A DNA stretch of 64,000 nt from Rhodococcus phenolicus (lineage in GTDB: Bacteria; Actinomycetota; Actinomycetes; Mycobacteriales; Mycobacteriaceae), in contig NZ_LRRH01000001.1 of assembly GCF_001646785.1 (NCBI RefSeq), positions 124,001 through 188,000 of the forward strand, in the 5' to 3' direction. Position numbers and translations under genes: made by a program. Shown here in pieces: positions 9,274-17,710 of this stretch. Numbering within the stretch: position 1 is the first letter of the stretch; every line of letters starts with the position of its first letter. Below the pieces are notes generated by a model. It was not told the DNA's origin, searched no databases, and worked only from the letters and a program-made list of their open reading frames with translations.

Positions 9274-9695
9274 ATGAAACGGCGGCGGGTGGACATCTTC
9301 TACATTGCATGTCTCGCAATGGGTCTGGTGGGGATCGTGGGAACCCTCGTCGTCGGCGAGTTCGATTCGGAACTCGGCGACACCGGCGACGGTGACGGGC
9401 TCCGTTCCTGAACCTGACCACCGTCGCCACGGCACTCCTCGGGACAGGCGGCCTGCACCCGCGGTGATCATGGTCTTCCTGGCCCGAGGAGTCCTGCTGC
9501 CGTATCTGATGCGGCAGCAGGGCAACTCGCACACCGGACGCCTCTCGTACATCGGACTGACCGGCGTCGTCACCCTGTCGATCGAGCCCGGCGGCTGAGG
9601 TCAGATCGCGTTCACCGACACCGAGAGCAACCGGTCCGGCCCCGTGCCGTCACCGCGGAAACGACCGCCCTGCCCGCGGATTCCCGCGTCTACAT
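9274..9695 (+). pseudogene. nfeD-like gene, broken by frameshifts and deletion
   Basis: The pieces of an NfeD-like membrane protein are spread over all three plus-strand frames. First comes MKRRRVDIFYIACLAMGLVG (9274-9411, frame 1), then LNLTTVATALLGTGGL (9408 on, frame 3). Next is YIGLTGVVTLSIEPGG in frame 2, ending at a stop (9596) directly followed by GQIAFTDTES in the same frame. Last is AVTAETTALPADSRV in frame 1. The transmembrane part between is missing. At least three frame changes and one in-frame stop show a dead gene. It runs into a flotillin-like remnant. Confidence 0.75.
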
Positions 9696-10409
9696 CGGTG
9701 ACGTCGAGGCTGGAAGCGACCTGGCCCGCATCGGCATGGAAGTCGACGTTCTCGAGATCGTCGGGATCAGCGACAACAACGGCTATCTCGAATCCCTCGG
9801 TCAGCGCCGGATCGCCGGGGTCAAGCGTGAGGCCGCGGTCGGTACCGCGAACGCCGAACGCGACGCCCAGGTCCAGTCCGCGAAGGCCCGGCAGGAAGGC
9901 GCGGTCGCGCAGGTCGAGGCCCGCATCGAGGTCGAGAAGCGGCGCGCCGAACATACGAAGGCTGCACTCGAAGCCGACGTCATCGCGCCCGCGAAGCGGA
10001 ACGTCAGGCCGCGGTCGCCCGCGCCGAAGGCGAGAAGCAGGCGACGATTCTGCGCGCGGACGCTTCGGCGGAGGCCGCCCGCCGGTCCGGCGCCGCCGCC
10101 GCGGTCCGCACCGAGCAGCATGCCGAAGCCGACGGCATCAAGGCCCTGGTCGAGGCGACGGCAGCTGCCGCGAAGCCGGTCGGCGAGATCGACCGTATCT
10201 CGATCGTGGGGGGCGCCGACGGCTTGTCCGGCTCGGTGGGGTCGATCCTCGGGATCAGCCCGTCGACCATCGCTGGAGTGATCGAGACGCTCGAGGCCTC
10301 CGGTGTCGACATCAGCGGCATGCTCAATTCCGTCGGGCACCGGCCCACCGGGGCCGCAACCGCCGCACCGACCGCGAAGATCGACGCCGTGCACAACGGC
10401 ACAGGATAG
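9696..10409 (+). pseudogene. flotillin-like (SPFH/band 7) gene, 5' half deleted and frameshifted
   Basis: Frame 1 encodes GSDLARIGMEVDVLEIVGIS and NGYLESLGQRRIAGVKREAA, the end of a flotillin SPFH domain, then an Ala/Glu/Lys-rich coiled coil. Near 9990 the frame shifts by one base. The reading then continues as EAERQAAVARAEGEKQATIL and ISIVGGADGLSGSVGSILGI to the stop at 10407-10409. Most of the SPFH domain is absent and the 5' side is joined to nfeD sequence. nfeD and flotillin genes are normally adjacent, so this is one decayed two-gene cassette. Confidence 0.78.
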
Positions 10410-10578
10410 GCCCGGGGCGTCTTCCGGGCGGCTCCGGATGCCCGAAAGACGTACGGGCAGACCACTGCACCGGCGTACGCTGTGCCCACCGGTGCGTCGC
10501 GTCTCGACCATCCGGCGGCCCGCCCGGGCCGAGGACCCGTCCGTGCCCGGACACGATGGCTCCGACAGGAGGCCGTGG

Positions 10579-11550
10579 ATGCTGGATGTGGTGATTCCCC
10601 CGAGTCAACGCCGCGACCTCGGCGAACTCGAGGACCGCCTGGATCTGTCCGTCGGTGATCCCGCAGCGAAGCGCTCGGCATTCTGGGTGATGCTGACCCT
10701 GTCCGCGGTGATCGCGGTGGCGGGGGTGGTGAGCGACTCGACCGCCACCGTCATCGGAGCGATGATCGTCGCGCCCCTGTCCACGCCGATACTCGGTGTG
10801 GGACTGGGCATCACCGTCGGCCGTGGATCCCTGATCGTCCGTAGCCTGCTCTACATCGCCGCCGGGATCGTGCTGGTCGTTGTCCTCGGCGTCGCATTCG
10901 CGCAGTTGCTTCCGAATCCCGGTTCCGTACTGAGCAACTCGCAGGTACTGGGACGGACCTCACCGACCCTGATGGACCTCACCGCGGCGCTCGCCACCGG
11001 CCTCGTCGGCGCGGTCGCCGTCGCCCGCCGCGACGTCGGCGACGTCCTTCCGGGCGTGGCCATCGCCATCTCGCTCGTTCCCCCGCTCGCCGTGGTCGGC
11101 GTGTGCCTGGGTTCGGGAGCCGGTTCCCTGGCGGCGGGAGCGTTCGTCCTGTTCGCCTCCAACGTGGTCGCGATGATCATCACCGCGACGGTCGTCCTCG
11201 TCACCGCCGGCTACTCCCGCGTGAACGGTGCCGCCGGGACACGGTGGCGGCGGGCCTACGCGATATTGGCGGTCGCGCTGATCGTCGTGGCCGTGCCGAT
11301 GGTCGTCAACTCCCTCGCCTCGCTGTGGTCACGGCAGGTATCGGGGGCGGCACAGCAATGGCTGGGGTCGACACCCGGCGCCGAGGTCACCGACGTGGCG
11401 TGGCAGGGCGACACCGTCACCGTCTCCGTACTGGGCCCCGCGGAACTGCCTCCGCTCGACGAACTGGAGGATTCCGTCGACGCGCTGCTCCCCTGGGACC
11501 CCGAACTGCAGGTCGTGCACACCGTCGGATCCCGGGTCGAGCCCGGGTGA
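10579..11550 (+). CDS. DUF389 (TIGR00341-like) membrane protein
   Basis: A 323-residue membrane protein with the DUF389 core: DSTATVIGAMIVAPLSTPIL, then ALATGLVGAVAVARRDVGDV and PGVAIAISLVPPLAVVGV. About six hydrophobic segments, with a soluble C-terminal domain of about 75 residues. The function of the family is not established. ATG 10579 follows an AGGAGG site (10568-10573); the reading frame extends further up but through the flotillin remnant. Confidence 0.88.
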   Translation: MLDVVIPPSQRRDLGELEDRLDLSVGDPAAKRSAFWVMLTLSAVIAVAGVVSDSTATVIGAMIVAPLSTPILGVGLGITVGRGSLIVRSLLYIAAGIVLVVVLGVAFAQLLPNPGSVLSNSQVLGRTSPTLMDLTAALATGLVGAVAVARRDVGDVLPGVAIAISLVPPLAVVGVCLGSGAGSLAAGAFVLFASNVVAMIITATVVLVTAGYSRVNGAAGTRWRRAYAILAVALIVVAVPMVVNSLASLWSRQVSGAAQQWLGSTPGAEVTDVAWQGDTVTVSVLGPAELPPLDELEDSVDALLPWDPELQVVHTVGSRVEPG

Positions 11551-11577
11551 CTCGGAATGTCCCCGGCACGAGGGATC

Positions 11578-12033
11578 TCAGCGGCCGGGCCGCCCGGGGC
11601 GCGTCGCGGTGGCCGCCACGCCCGACAGCAACGAGTAGATCGCGATTCCGACGACGAGGTGGATCGTCCCGCTCCCGATCTTCGCCGCGAGCGTCGCGCT
11701 GACGGTGAACGGCCACAGTGCCGCCGTGATCGTGGCGAGTATGCAGATCCAGCCGAAGAAGGTGGTTGCCCTCGGTGTCGTCAGGATGAGCAGGTGAAGC
11801 AGCGCCGTCGCGATGAGGGCCGCAACGATCGCATGCCCGACGATCGTGGTGACCTGTGAGTTTCCCAACTGCAGCGCGGATGTGATCACCGGGATCCCCA
11901 GTACGTCGCGCACCAGCAGCAATCCGACGGCCGCCGTCAGACCGGCGACCAGGGCGGTGGCGGCGCCACCCGCCCACAAGCGTTTCGCATCGACCGTCGG
12001 CTCGGCGGAACGGTCGGCTCGATATGCATCCAA
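11578..12033 (-). CDS. DUF6069-like four-helix membrane protein
   Basis: A 151-residue integral membrane protein with four hydrophobic segments: RLWAGGAATALVAGLTAAVG, a second starting TIVGHAIVAALIATALLHLL, a third around FFGWICILATITAALWPF, and a last around GTIHLVVGIAIYSLLSG. The layout fits the actinobacterial DUF6069 family, function unknown. No ATG or GTG sits near the conserved part; the TTG at 12033 is preceded by GGAGGGG and is taken as the start. It is convergent with the DUF389 gene and leaves a 27-base gap. Confidence 0.78.
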   Translation of the reverse strand: MDAYRADRSAEPTVDAKRLWAGGAATALVAGLTAAVGLLLVRDVLGIPVITSALQLGNSQVTTIVGHAIVAALIATALLHLLILTTPRATTFFGWICILATITAALWPFTVSATLAAKIGSGTIHLVVGIAIYSLLSGVAATATRPGRPGR

Positions 12034-12139
12034 CGAGTGCTCCCCTCCGGGCTGCGGACCGGTCTGCCGCCAACGTAACCGAGCGGCGCCCGGCGAAACC
12101 TCATCCCCCGCGGGTGAGATCACCGCCGCGCATGGGGCG

Positions 12140-12766
12140 TCAGCGACGGCGTGCCACGACATGAACCTCGGGAAAGCGATGGAATCCGGGGCCGGGGCGG
12201 CTGATCGTCCGCCACATCTCGTCGAATCCGGCGGTTGCGAGCGCCCCGGCGAGCCGGTCCGGATGCCACCGCCATGCCCGTGCGACGGCGTGATCGAACT
12301 CGGCGACCTCCCCCGCCTCGTCGGTGGCCTGGGCGGCGACCGCGAGCACCGCACCCGGAACCGTCCTGGCCGCCCAGCCGGCGAGCACATCGGGAATGTC
12401 GGTGGGCGGCACGTGGATCAGGCTGTACCGGGCGATGATCGCGGCGATGCCGCGTCCACCGAGATCGGTGGCCTCCAGAAACGCGTCGTCGTGGTCGAAA
12501 CGGAGACCGGGATACGTGCTCCGTGCGATCGCGAGCATCTCCCGGCTCGGATCGACACCGATCACGTCCAGTCCTCGATGCGCGAGGTCCGCGGTGACGT
12601 GCCCGATACCGCACCCGACATCGACGACGACGCCACCGACGGCACTGTCGAGCACGAGCTCCGCGAACGCCGCGACGACGTGACGTTCGAGCGGCGTCGT
12701 CGACGACGCGGGAAACATGTCGGCGTAGAGGTCTGCGAGCGCGTCGTATCCGGGCTGATGCACCAC
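12140..12766 (-). CDS. class I SAM-dependent methyltransferase
   Basis: A 208-residue methyltransferase. Motif I is VVVDVGCGIGHVTADLAHRG, the acidic loop is VIGVDPSREML, and the post-motif region has AAIIARYSLIHVPPTDIP. Substrate unknown; a small-molecule target is likely by size. The start is one of two adjacent GTG codons (12766 or 12763) without a clear ribosome site. It is divergent from helR. Its predicted promoter overlaps the rifamycin-associated-element-like palindrome, and a terminator-like hairpin lies in its short leader. Confidence 0.85.
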   Translation of the reverse strand: MVHQPGYDALADLYADMFPASSTTPLERHVVAAFAELVLDSAVGGVVVDVGCGIGHVTADLAHRGLDVIGVDPSREMLAIARSTYPGLRFDHDDAFLEATDLGGRGIAAIIARYSLIHVPPTDIPDVLAGWAARTVPGAVLAVAAQATDEAGEVAEFDHAVARAWRWHPDRLAGALATAGFDEMWRTISRPGPGFHRFPEVHVVARRR

Positions 12767-12795
12767 CGCATCGTCCCAGAAACGGCCGGGACATG

Positions 12796-12821
12796 AAAAA
12801 GGAGAGGATCTGCTCCTCTCC
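12796..12821 (-). terminator. terminator-like hairpin in the methyltransferase leader
   Basis: On the minus strand an 8-base perfect stem (GGAGAGGA / TCCTCTCC, 5-base loop) is followed directly by TTTTT, the classic intrinsic terminator shape and rare in this GC-rich genome. It lies upstream of the methyltransferase GTG and only a few bases after its predicted transcription start, so it may be an attenuator. Confidence 0.6.
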
Positions 12822-12829
12822 ACTTTCAA

Positions 12830-12858
12830 GATATAGCGCACCCGGGGCCTTGCGGCAA
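12830..12858 (-). promoter_or_regulatory. predicted sigma-70 promoter of the methyltransferase gene
   Basis: Minus strand TTGCCG (12858-12853), 17-base spacer, TATATC (12835-12830). The -35 box lies inside the palindrome at 12844-12864, so both divergent genes could respond to the factor reading that element. Confidence 0.55.
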
Positions 12859-12864
12859 GACCCC
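12844..12864. promoter_or_regulatory. rifamycin-associated element (RAE)-like palindrome
   Basis: GGGGC, core CTTGCGGCAAG, ACCCC: a 21-base near-perfect inverted repeat 69 bases before the helR ATG. The CTTGCGGCAAG core flanked by G and C runs matches my memory of the RAE consensus upstream of rifamycin-resistance genes, including helR. Its TTGCGG could be the rightward -35 (with CACAAT about 19 bases on). Confidence 0.78.
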
Positions 12865-12933
12865 GGTCATGCCGCACAATCGCTGGCCGTGGTCGAAACC
12901 CCTGATCGCAGAGGCGAGGAAAGCGAGGCGCAC

Positions 12934-15105
12934 ATGCCGATTCGAGGGTACGAAGAGGAACTGGAGTCCGAGCGCGGCTACGTGGCCGGACTGTATGCAC
13001 AACTCGACACCGAGCGGACGGACGCGAGGACCCGGTACACCGAAGCTCTGCGCGATCGGGGAAACACGCTGGTGGATCGGGACGTCGCGGTCCACACCCT
13101 GGCCCGGGAGGTGCGGCGCCTGAACGTCGCCGAAGGAGGGCTGTGCTTCGGGCGGCTCGACGCCGTGACGGGTGAGCGTTCGTACATCGGCCGGATCGGC
13201 CTGTTCGACCAGGACAACGGGTACGAACCGCTGCTGCTCGACTGGCGTGCCCCGGCCGCGCGGCCGTTCTATGTCGCGACCGGCGCCAGGCCGGAGGGCA
13301 TGCGACGGCGCCGTCAATTCTTCTCACGCGGGCGGGAGGTCGTCGAGTTCACCGACGAGATCCTCGGCAGGCCCGGTGGGCACGAACGCGGCAGCCGGGG
13401 CGATTCGGCGCTTCTCGCAGCGGTGAACGCGCCGCGCGGACGGGGCATGCGCGACATCGTGGCGACCATCCAGTCCGAACAGGACGAGATCATCCGTCTC
13501 GACCATCCGGGTGTGCTGGTCATCGAGGGTGGCCCCGGCACCGGTAAGACGGTGGTGGCGTTGCACCGCGTCGCGTACCTTCTCTACACGCAGCGGGAAC
13601 GGATGCAGCGGCACGGGGTGCTCGTCGTCGGACCGAACCCCGCGTTCCTGGACCACATCGGTCACGTCCTGCCGTCGCTGGGCGAGACGAATGTGGTCTT
13701 CGCGACCGCAGGCGACCTCGTTCCGGGCCTGCGCGTCACGGCGGAGGACACCACCGAGGTCGCGCAGCTCAAGGGTTCGGTGCGAATCCTGGATGTGCTG
13801 GCCGCCGCGGTGGCGGACCGTCAACGGCTGCCCCGGGAACCGGTGGTCGTCGAGCTGACGGACGTCACGATGCGGCTCGACGCCGAGGTTGCGCAGTGGG
13901 CCCGCGAGGAGGCCCGCGCGAGCGGCCGGCCGCACAACGAGGCGCGAGCCGTGTTCACCGAGATCGTCACGTGGGCACTGACCGAACGGGCGATCGCGCG
14001 GATCGGGCGCGGCTGGCTGTCCCGCGACGACCGCCGAGCGTGGGAGGACTTGCGAGAGGACCTGCGCGGCGAACTCGCCGGCAACGATGCCTTCACCCGG
14101 GCACTCGACGATCTGTGGCCCGTACTGACACCGGAAAGCCTGCTGTCCGAACTGTTCTCGTCGCCCGTCCGGATGGAGGCGGCAGGCGGCGACGACGCGC
14201 TGCTGCGTGAGCGCGGCGACGCGTGGACCGTGTCGGACATACCACTGCTCGACGAACTCGTCGACCTGCTCGGCACGACCGGCCCGGACGATCGGTCGGC
14301 GACCGGGGATGCTCGGGAAACTGCCTATGCCGCAGGTGTTCTCGACCTTCTGACGAACCGCGAGGACCACATGGACGACGAGGACCACCTGTTCGCGACC
14401 GACTTGCTGTACGCCGAGGACCTGGCGGACCGCTTCGTCGAACGCGACACGCGCGACCTCGCCGAACGCGCCGCCGCGGATCGGGACTGGACATACGGGC
14501 ACATCGTGGTCGACGAGGCGCAGGAACTGTCCGAGATGGACTGGCGGGTGCTGATGCGACGCTGCCCGAGCCGATCGTTCACGGTGGTGGGTGACCTCGC
14601 GCAGCGTCGATCACCTGCGGGTACGTCCTCGTGGGGTGCGATCTTCGAACCGTACGTCCCCGGGCGCTGGGCGTACCGGTCGCTGTCGGTGAACTACCGC
14701 ACCCCGGCGGAGATCATGGCGGTCGCGGCCGCAGTGCTCGCCGACTTCGCACCCGGGACGGTCCCGCCGGAATCGGTGCGCTCGTGCGGGGTCGCGCCGT
14801 GGGCGCGTCGCGTGACCGGCGGTGAACTCGCCACGGCAGTCCGGGAATTCGTCCGTGACGAATCCGGCCGCGAGGGCACCAGCGTCGTGATCGGCCCACC
14901 GGGCGTGCCGGGCGCGGTCGCGCCGTCGGAGACGAAGGGGCTCGAGTTCGACGCGGTACTGGTGGTCGAGCCGGAGCGGATTCTCGCCGACGGTCCGCGG
15001 GGAGCGGCCGACCTGTACGTCGCGCTCACCCGTGCCACACAGCGCCTCGGTGTGCTGTACCGCGGCACGTTGCCGACGGCGCTGGCAGGACTCACCGCGG
15101 CGTAG
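12934..15105 (+). CDS. helR: HelR/HelD-type RNA polymerase-rescuing ATPase
   Basis: A 723-residue superfamily 1 helicase-like ATPase. The N-terminal antiparallel coiled coil (YEEELESERGYVAGLYAQLD) is the arm that enters the RNA polymerase secondary channel. Next is the 1A region with DWRAPAARPFY, Walker A GGPGTGKT (199-206), Walker B HIVVDEAQELSEMDW, then GDLAQRR and the C-terminal SF1 motifs NYRTPAEIM and LYVALTRATQRL. HelR displaces rifamycin from, and recycles, RNA polymerase. The ATG at 12934 fits the known N-terminus (MPIRGYEEEL) with a GAGGAAAGCGAGG ribosome site. The RAE-like palindrome upstream supports the helR name over plain helD. Confidence 0.92.
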   Translation: MPIRGYEEELESERGYVAGLYAQLDTERTDARTRYTEALRDRGNTLVDRDVAVHTLAREVRRLNVAEGGLCFGRLDAVTGERSYIGRIGLFDQDNGYEPLLLDWRAPAARPFYVATGARPEGMRRRRQFFSRGREVVEFTDEILGRPGGHERGSRGDSALLAAVNAPRGRGMRDIVATIQSEQDEIIRLDHPGVLVIEGGPGTGKTVVALHRVAYLLYTQRERMQRHGVLVVGPNPAFLDHIGHVLPSLGETNVVFATAGDLVPGLRVTAEDTTEVAQLKGSVRILDVLAAAVADRQRLPREPVVVELTDVTMRLDAEVAQWAREEARASGRPHNEARAVFTEIVTWALTERAIARIGRGWLSRDDRRAWEDLREDLRGELAGNDAFTRALDDLWPVLTPESLLSELFSSPVRMEAAGGDDALLRERGDAWTVSDIPLLDELVDLLGTTGPDDRSATGDARETAYAAGVLDLLTNREDHMDDEDHLFATDLLYAEDLADRFVERDTRDLAERAAADRDWTYGHIVVDEAQELSEMDWRVLMRRCPSRSFTVVGDLAQRRSPAGTSSWGAIFEPYVPGRWAYRSLSVNYRTPAEIMAVAAAVLADFAPGTVPPESVRSCGVAPWARRVTGGELATAVREFVRDESGREGTSVVIGPPGVPGAVAPSETKGLEFDAVLVVEPERILADGPRGAADLYVALTRATQRLGVLYRGTLPTALAGLTAA

Positions 15106-15134
15106 GCTGAACCGACACGACCCCGGGAGCGCCC

Positions 15135-15431
15135 ATGTCCGCCGCCGTATGGATTGCCCTCACCGTCCTGATCGCCGTGCTCGCCGATCGTGCCGGGTTG
15201 TACGCCGAGCGGCGCGGCTGGATCTACTGGCGTAAACGAAAGCCGGAGGGCGGCGGCGAGTTCGGCGAGTTCGGCGAGTTCGAGACACTGCTCTCGCCGT
15301 CGTTTCGGCACATCGTCGAGGAACAGCAGCGGCAGCGAACGTCGCGGCACGAACAGGGCACCGGGGCGGATCCCCTCGGGGTCGATCTCGACGCCGGAAC
15401 CGTGCGGTGGGACCGCACGGACTGGTGGTGA
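15135..15431 (+). CDS. DUF6191-like small membrane-anchored protein
   Basis: A 98-residue protein: one N-terminal hydrophobic segment (AAVWIALTVLIAVLADRAGL), then a basic GWIYWRKRK stretch and a soluble region ending VDLDAGTVRWDRTDWW. This resembles the actinobacterial DUF6191 family, function unknown. A run of GEF repeats (three tandem 9-base units near 15255-15282) sits in the middle. It lies 29 bases after helR, so it could be read through from it. Confidence 0.75.
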   Translation: MSAAVWIALTVLIAVLADRAGLYAERRGWIYWRKRKPEGGGEFGEFGEFETLLSPSFRHIVEEQQRQRTSRHEQGTGADPLGVDLDAGTVRWDRTDWW

Positions 15432-15458
15432 GCCGATCCCCGAACGCGCGGACAACCT

Positions 15459-16103
15459 TCAGGGGCGGAGCGGTCGCAGATCGGCACCGTGGGTGTCGCC
15501 GAGATGTGACGCCAACGCCTCCCCGAAGCCTCGGTGATCGTCGCGCAGCAGCTGGATCAGCGTCCGGTGTTCGGCGATGATCTCGGCGCTGCGCGAGAGC
15601 AGGGTGCCTCCGTGGCTGTACAGCAGGAATCGGTGACGATCGGCGAGCCGGTCGTACATCTCGAGAATGACGGCGTTGCCGCTGACCTCGACGAAGGATC
15701 GGTGGAATGCGATCGTCAGTTCGATGAAGCGATCGAGGTCGGCGGCGGCCAATGCCCCCTGCTGCGCGGCGATCCCCGCGTCGAGGCGGTCGGCGAGTGT
15801 GTCGCGGGCGGCGCGGGGAGCACGGGCGATCGAGGTCGCTTCGAGCACCAGACGCGCATCTGCGAGGTCCGAGATGTCCTTTTCGGTGAGTCCCCGCACG
15901 AGCGCTCCACGCTTGGGATAGATGGTGATCCATCCTTCCTCCTGGAGACGCACCAGAGCCGCGCGGATCGGAGTACGACTGACTCCGAGTCCGGCGGCGA
16001 GACCGGCCTCACCCAGCATGGTTCCCGGAGCGTGGACCCCGTTGAGGATGTCCCCACGGATGGCCGCGTAGGCGCGGTCGGCAGCACTCTCGGCAGACGT
16101 CAT
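15459..16103 (-). CDS. GntR-family (FCD/FadR-type) regulator
   Basis: A 214-residue regulator. The N-terminal winged helix has AYAAIRGDILNGVHAPGTML and LGVSRTPIRAALVRLQEEGW; the C-terminal FCD domain has the metal/ligand positions in ARLVLEATSIARA, FHRSFVEVSGN and EHRTLIQLL. ATG at 16103. It lies 55 bases downstream of an MFS exporter gene on the same strand. Two GTATCC sites between that exporter and the next divergent one are its likely operators. Confidence 0.92.
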   Translation of the reverse strand: MTSAESAADRAYAAIRGDILNGVHAPGTMLGEAGLAAGLGVSRTPIRAALVRLQEEGWITIYPKRGALVRGLTEKDISDLADARLVLEATSIARAPRAARDTLADRLDAGIAAQQGALAAADLDRFIELTIAFHRSFVEVSGNAVILEMYDRLADRHRFLLYSHGGTLLSRSAEIIAEHRTLIQLLRDDHRGFGEALASHLGDTHGADLRPLRP

Positions 16104-16158
16104 GGACCTATTCTGCGGCCAGGGACGAAGAGCGCCGGGCATCGGCTCCTCACAGCCG

Positions 16159-17379
16159 TCACCTCGGGTCGCGATGAGGAAGGTGCCCCGCAGGCCACCG
16201 GGCAGGCCACCGGGCGGGGATGCCCGGGTGCCCCATGGCGCGATGGACGGCCACGACGAGCGCTGCCGCCGCGAGCAACGTCAGCGGAACAGCGACCCCG
16301 CCCCGGGGCCCGAGGAACGTCAGGAGCACCGGCAGGCCGAAACCGAGATAGGCAAAGACGTAGAACACCCCGGTGAGCGCACCACGTGCGCGCGGAGGCG
16401 CCATCGTCTCCACATCGATGAGCCCGTCGCGCAGGCACAACCCGTACGCGACGCCGAGAACGACTGCGATCCCGATGGATCCGAGGGGCGAGTGACTCAG
16501 GCCGGTCACGGCGGTCACACCGAATCCGGCCGCCGCGAGAATCGCTCCCATCACACCCGCGCGAGGACCCCAGCCGAATCGACGGCCCGCGAACTGGGCC
16601 AGCACTCCGGAACCCAGCGCGACGACCGCCGCGACACCGGCCGACAACGGACCTCGGTACCGCTCGTCGAGGTTCTGGGTCAGGACCACGAGCGGAAGCG
16701 TGACCGACGCGAACACCCACAAGGCCATCGGCAGTGAGAACAGAAGAGCGATACCGGTTCCGACGGGTCCGCTCGCCGAACCGGGAGGAGCGGACTGCGG
16801 TGGAATGGCCGACGGAGTCGACGACGCGGTCAGCGCGATCACCACGAGCGTCACCGAGACGACTCCGGTCGCCGCGAACGGAACGGTCAGAGGGCTGGCG
16901 ACGAAGGTGGCGAGCAGGCCGGAAATCAATGGCCCGAGCGCGAACCCACTCGACAACGCGACACCCGCGAGGACCGCACCCGCCTTGCCTCCCAGATCTG
17001 CGGCCCACGCGGTGCCCGCGCCGATGGCGAGGCCGGCTCCCATGCCCACGACGAGTCGCCCGGCGTAGACGCCGTGTTCCTGGTGCCATCCGAGCATGAG
17101 GAGATTGCCGAGGCCCGCTACCGCCGCACCCGGGAGAACCACCGGTCGACGCCCGATCCGATCGGAGAGGCCGCCTCCGAAGAGCAGGCCGGGAAGCAGG
17201 CCCACCGCGTAGATCCCGAACGCGCCGTTCAGGACGGTCGGCGACAGCGTCTCCCGGTCGTGGAGAACCGGAATCATCGCGGCGAAGTGGTTCGCCCCCC
17301 ACCCCGTGGCAAACAGCAGAACCAGCACCCCGGTCAGGCCGGCCCGGTTCACCCGGGTCGGATTCACGGTCGACGTCAC
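16159..17379 (-). CDS. MFS transporter
   Basis: A 406-residue major facilitator with 12 predicted membrane segments. The loop 2-3 motif is GGLSDRIGRRPVVLPG; segment 5 has GVALSSGFALGPLISGLLAT. The C-terminus is Pro/Arg rich (GHPGIPARWPARWPAGHLPH). Substrate unknown. GTG start with AGGAGTGG upstream. Co-directional with the GntR gene and divergent from a second MFS gene at 17711, with which it shares operator-like GTATCC sites. Confidence 0.9.
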   Translation of the reverse strand: MTSTVNPTRVNRAGLTGVLVLLFATGWGANHFAAMIPVLHDRETLSPTVLNGAFGIYAVGLLPGLLFGGGLSDRIGRRPVVLPGAAVAGLGNLLMLGWHQEHGVYAGRLVVGMGAGLAIGAGTAWAADLGGKAGAVLAGVALSSGFALGPLISGLLATFVASPLTVPFAATGVVSVTLVVIALTASSTPSAIPPQSAPPGSASGPVGTGIALLFSLPMALWVFASVTLPLVVLTQNLDERYRGPLSAGVAAVVALGSGVLAQFAGRRFGWGPRAGVMGAILAAAGFGVTAVTGLSHSPLGSIGIAVVLGVAYGLCLRDGLIDVETMAPPRARGALTGVFYVFAYLGFGLPVLLTFLGPRGGVAVPLTLLAAAALVVAVHRAMGHPGIPARWPARWPAGHLPHRDPR

Positions 17380-17447
17380 GAACCACTCCTCTCGCGTTTC
17401 GGCTCATCACCGCCGGACCCGGCCGGACGGAGGCAGGCGAGTGCCTA

Positions 17448-17464
17448 GGATACATTAAGTATCC
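17448..17464. promoter_or_regulatory. GntR-type operator A
   Basis: GGATAC-ATTAA-GTATCC, a perfect inverted repeat 69 bases upstream of the leftward MFS gene. The arm recurs at 17551-17567. It is probably bound by the GntR protein encoded at 15459-16103. The rest of the 331-base gap (17380-17710) shows no further feature. Confidence 0.75.
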
Positions 17465-17549
17465 AAGTCTGGAAGGGAGTGGTTTTCACCGGCTCGCAAG
17501 CCCCGAGCGCACTCGGCGCGCGACGCCGGGCGGCACCCCCGTGGCATCT

Positions 17550-17567
17550 TGTATCCAACATGTATCC
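17550..17567. promoter_or_regulatory. GntR-type operator B
   Basis: TGTATCC-AACA-TGTATCC: two direct copies of TGTATCC spaced 11 bases (one helical turn), upstream of the rightward MFS gene. It shares the GTATCC core with operator A. Confidence 0.62.
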
Positions 17568-17710
17568 TGCAGGCGGCGATCAGGTGGTGCGGCCTGTCGG
17601 AGCAGCACCGGGTCGTTCAGCCTCCCCTGCCGACGTCCTCACGTGCGGCCGGCGACTCCCCCGATCGCCGACGCCCGCCCAGGTACCGAACCGAAAGGAA
17701 ACCCGGTCCG

